Assembly: GCA_014804185.1 (NCBI GenBank)
Contig: JAAVAG010000100.1
Coordinates: forward strand, 1 to 5,919
Length of the DNA: 5,919 nt
Direction: 5' to 3'
Source: Lachnospiraceae bacterium
GTDB lineage: Bacteria; Bacillota; Clostridia; Lachnospirales; Lachnospiraceae
Of this stretch, positions 4,922-5,919 are shown piece by piece (within the stretch, counting starts at the first letter, position 1; each line of letters starts with the position of its first letter). The notes below the pieces were generated by a model. The model made no database searches. It was not told where the DNA came from and saw only the letters and a list, made by a program, of their open reading frames with translations. A program made the position numbers and the translations under genes.

Positions 4922-5919
4922 ATGGCACAGCTTACCTGCGGTTTTATCGGTCTTGGCCTGATCGGCGGTTCCATCGCCAGAGCACTGAAAGATGCTCTGG
5001 AGGATGTCCGGATCATCGCCTGCGATCCCAATCCCGCCACCCTGGAACTTGCGGCCCTGGATCAGGTCGCGGACATCACCGTCTCACGGATCGACGATAC
5101 TTTCCGTTCCTGCGACTATATCTTCCTGTGCGCCCCGGTTGCCTGCAACGACGACAACCTGCTGGCCGTAAAAAATGTGATCTCCCCCGACTGCATCCTG
5201 ACGGACGTGGGCAGCGTAAAGTCGGACATTCATATGCATATTGCCGCTGCCGGACTTGAACGGCAGTTTATCGGCGGACATCCCATGGCGGGAAGCGAAC
5301 GCACCGGCTATGCCAACTCCAAGGCGCTTCTTTTGCAGAACGCCTACTATATACTGACGCCCTCGCAGCAGGTTCCGGCGGATAGGATCGCCGCTTTCCG
5401 CAATCTGGTCACGCGCATGGGCGCCATTCCGCTGCTGCTGTCCTGTGACCAGCATGACTATGTCACTGCCGCTGTCAGCCATCTGCCCCATATCATCGCC
5501 GCCTCCCTGGTCAATCTGGTCCGGGACAGCGATTCCGCGGACGGCGTCATGAAAATGATCGCCGCGGGAGGATTTAAGGACATCACGCGCATCGCCTCCT
5601 CCTCCCCTGAGATGTGGCAGCAGATCTGTCTCACCAATACGGAAAATATCGTTCTTCTGCTGACGGATTATATCCACAATCTGGAAATCATACGGGAAGA
5701 TCTGCTGGAAAAATCAGGCAGCCGCCTGTACGGTCTGTTTGACGACGCCAGAACATACAGAGATTCCTTTATCAACGCCTCCAGCGGTCCGATCAAGAGA
5801 GTCTATGAACTGACCGTGGACATCGCGGATGAGCCGGGCGCTCTGGCCTCCATCGCCACTATGCTGGCTCTGCACTCCGTCAGCATCAAAAATATCGGCA
5901 TCACCCACAACAGAGAGTA
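4922..5919 (+). CDS. tyrA: Prephenate dehydrogenase with C-terminal ACT domain (332 codons, cut by window edge)
   Basis: It oxidatively decarboxylates prephenate to 4-hydroxyphenylpyruvate with NAD(P)+, committing chorismate-derived carbon to tyrosine. The N-terminal Rossmann domain starts GFIGLGLIGGS (7-17, GxGxxG), and the acidic Asp35 at the end of the second strand suggests a preference for NAD. DVGSVK (95-100), GGHPMAGSE (118-126) and VSHLPH (185-190) supply the expected active-site Ser98, His120 and His187. Arg223 in FKDITRIA matches the arginine that binds the prephenate carboxylate. A helical dimerisation domain spans about 175-285, and an ACT domain begins near 294 (YELTVDIADEPGALASIATML, shown in part from 295), continuing to the window end. 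This is the architecture of Bacillus-type TyrA, about 370 residues, so roughly 40 residues are missing. The ATG at 4922 follows GGGAGG (4906-4911). The ACT domain suggests inhibition by tyrosine. Confidence 0.95.
   Translation, partial: MAQLTCGFIGLGLIGGSIARALKDALEDVRIIACDPNPATLELAALDQVADITVSRIDDTFRSCDYIFLCAPVACNDDNLLAVKNVISPDCILTDVGSVKSDIHMHIAAAGLERQFIGGHPMAGSERTGYANSKALLLQNAYYILTPSQQVPADRIAAFRNLVTRMGAIPLLLSCDQHDYVTAAVSHLPHIIAASLVNLVRDSDSADGVMKMIAAGGFKDITRIASSSPEMWQQICLTNTENIVLLLTDYIHNLEIIREDLLEKSGSRLYGLFDDARTYRDSFINASSGPIKRVYELTVDIADEPGALASIATMLALHSVSIKNIGITHNRE

Noticed and set aside
4875..4961. 28-codon open frame overlapping the start of prephenate dehydrogenase
   Set aside because: It has no ribosome binding site, and its end is explained by the well-supported overlapping gene. 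It is most likely chance.
5084..5677. 197-residue open frame on the minus strand
   Set aside because: It is antisense to prephenate dehydrogenase, whose motifs are unambiguous, and has no start signal or recognisable domain.

Overview
The window looks like ordinary chromosomal DNA of a Gram-positive, low-to-mid GC anaerobe of the Clostridia, most likely a Lachnospiraceae member. That placement is inferred from the style of the leucyl-tRNA synthetase and the EF-G-like protein, the strong purine-rich ribosome binding sites and sigma-A-type promoters; no rRNA or other taxonomic marker is present. I see no mobile element, CRISPR array, tRNA, rRNA or phage signal.

Layout. Positions 1-587 (minus strand) hold the first 195 codons of leucyl-tRNA synthetase (leuS), cut by the window edge. 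Positions 588-735 are its upstream region, with a strong minus-strand promoter and, just after the predicted transcription start, a 14-bp stem-loop. Positions 736-2829 (minus) encode a full-length EF-G-like translational GTPase of the FusA2/EF-G2 type, with non-canonical G-motifs. Positions 2951-3643 (minus) encode an unrecognised 230-residue protein with two membrane helices, about 120 bp upstream of the EF-G-like gene. Positions 3644-3824 are a divergent intergenic region containing a perfect 20-bp palindrome, a strong plus-strand promoter and a leader RNA that can fold in alternative ways. Positions 3825-4844 (plus) encode DAHP synthase and 4922-5919 (plus, cut by the window edge) encode prephenate dehydrogenase with a C-terminal ACT domain.

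How the genes relate. The two plus-strand genes form an aromatic amino acid operon: DAHP synthase makes the first intermediate of the shikimate pathway and prephenate dehydrogenase commits prephenate to tyrosine. Both enzymes carry N- or C-terminal domains of the type that senses aromatic end products. The minus-strand genes concern translation (leuS and the EF-G-like factor), with the small membrane protein possibly co-transcribed ahead of the EF-G-like gene.

No wholly new system is evident. The points most worth a second look are the altered GTPase motifs of the EF-G-like protein, the palindrome between the divergent transcription units, the mutually exclusive hairpins in the DAHP synthase leader, and the terminator-like stem-loop placed between the leuS promoter and leuS.
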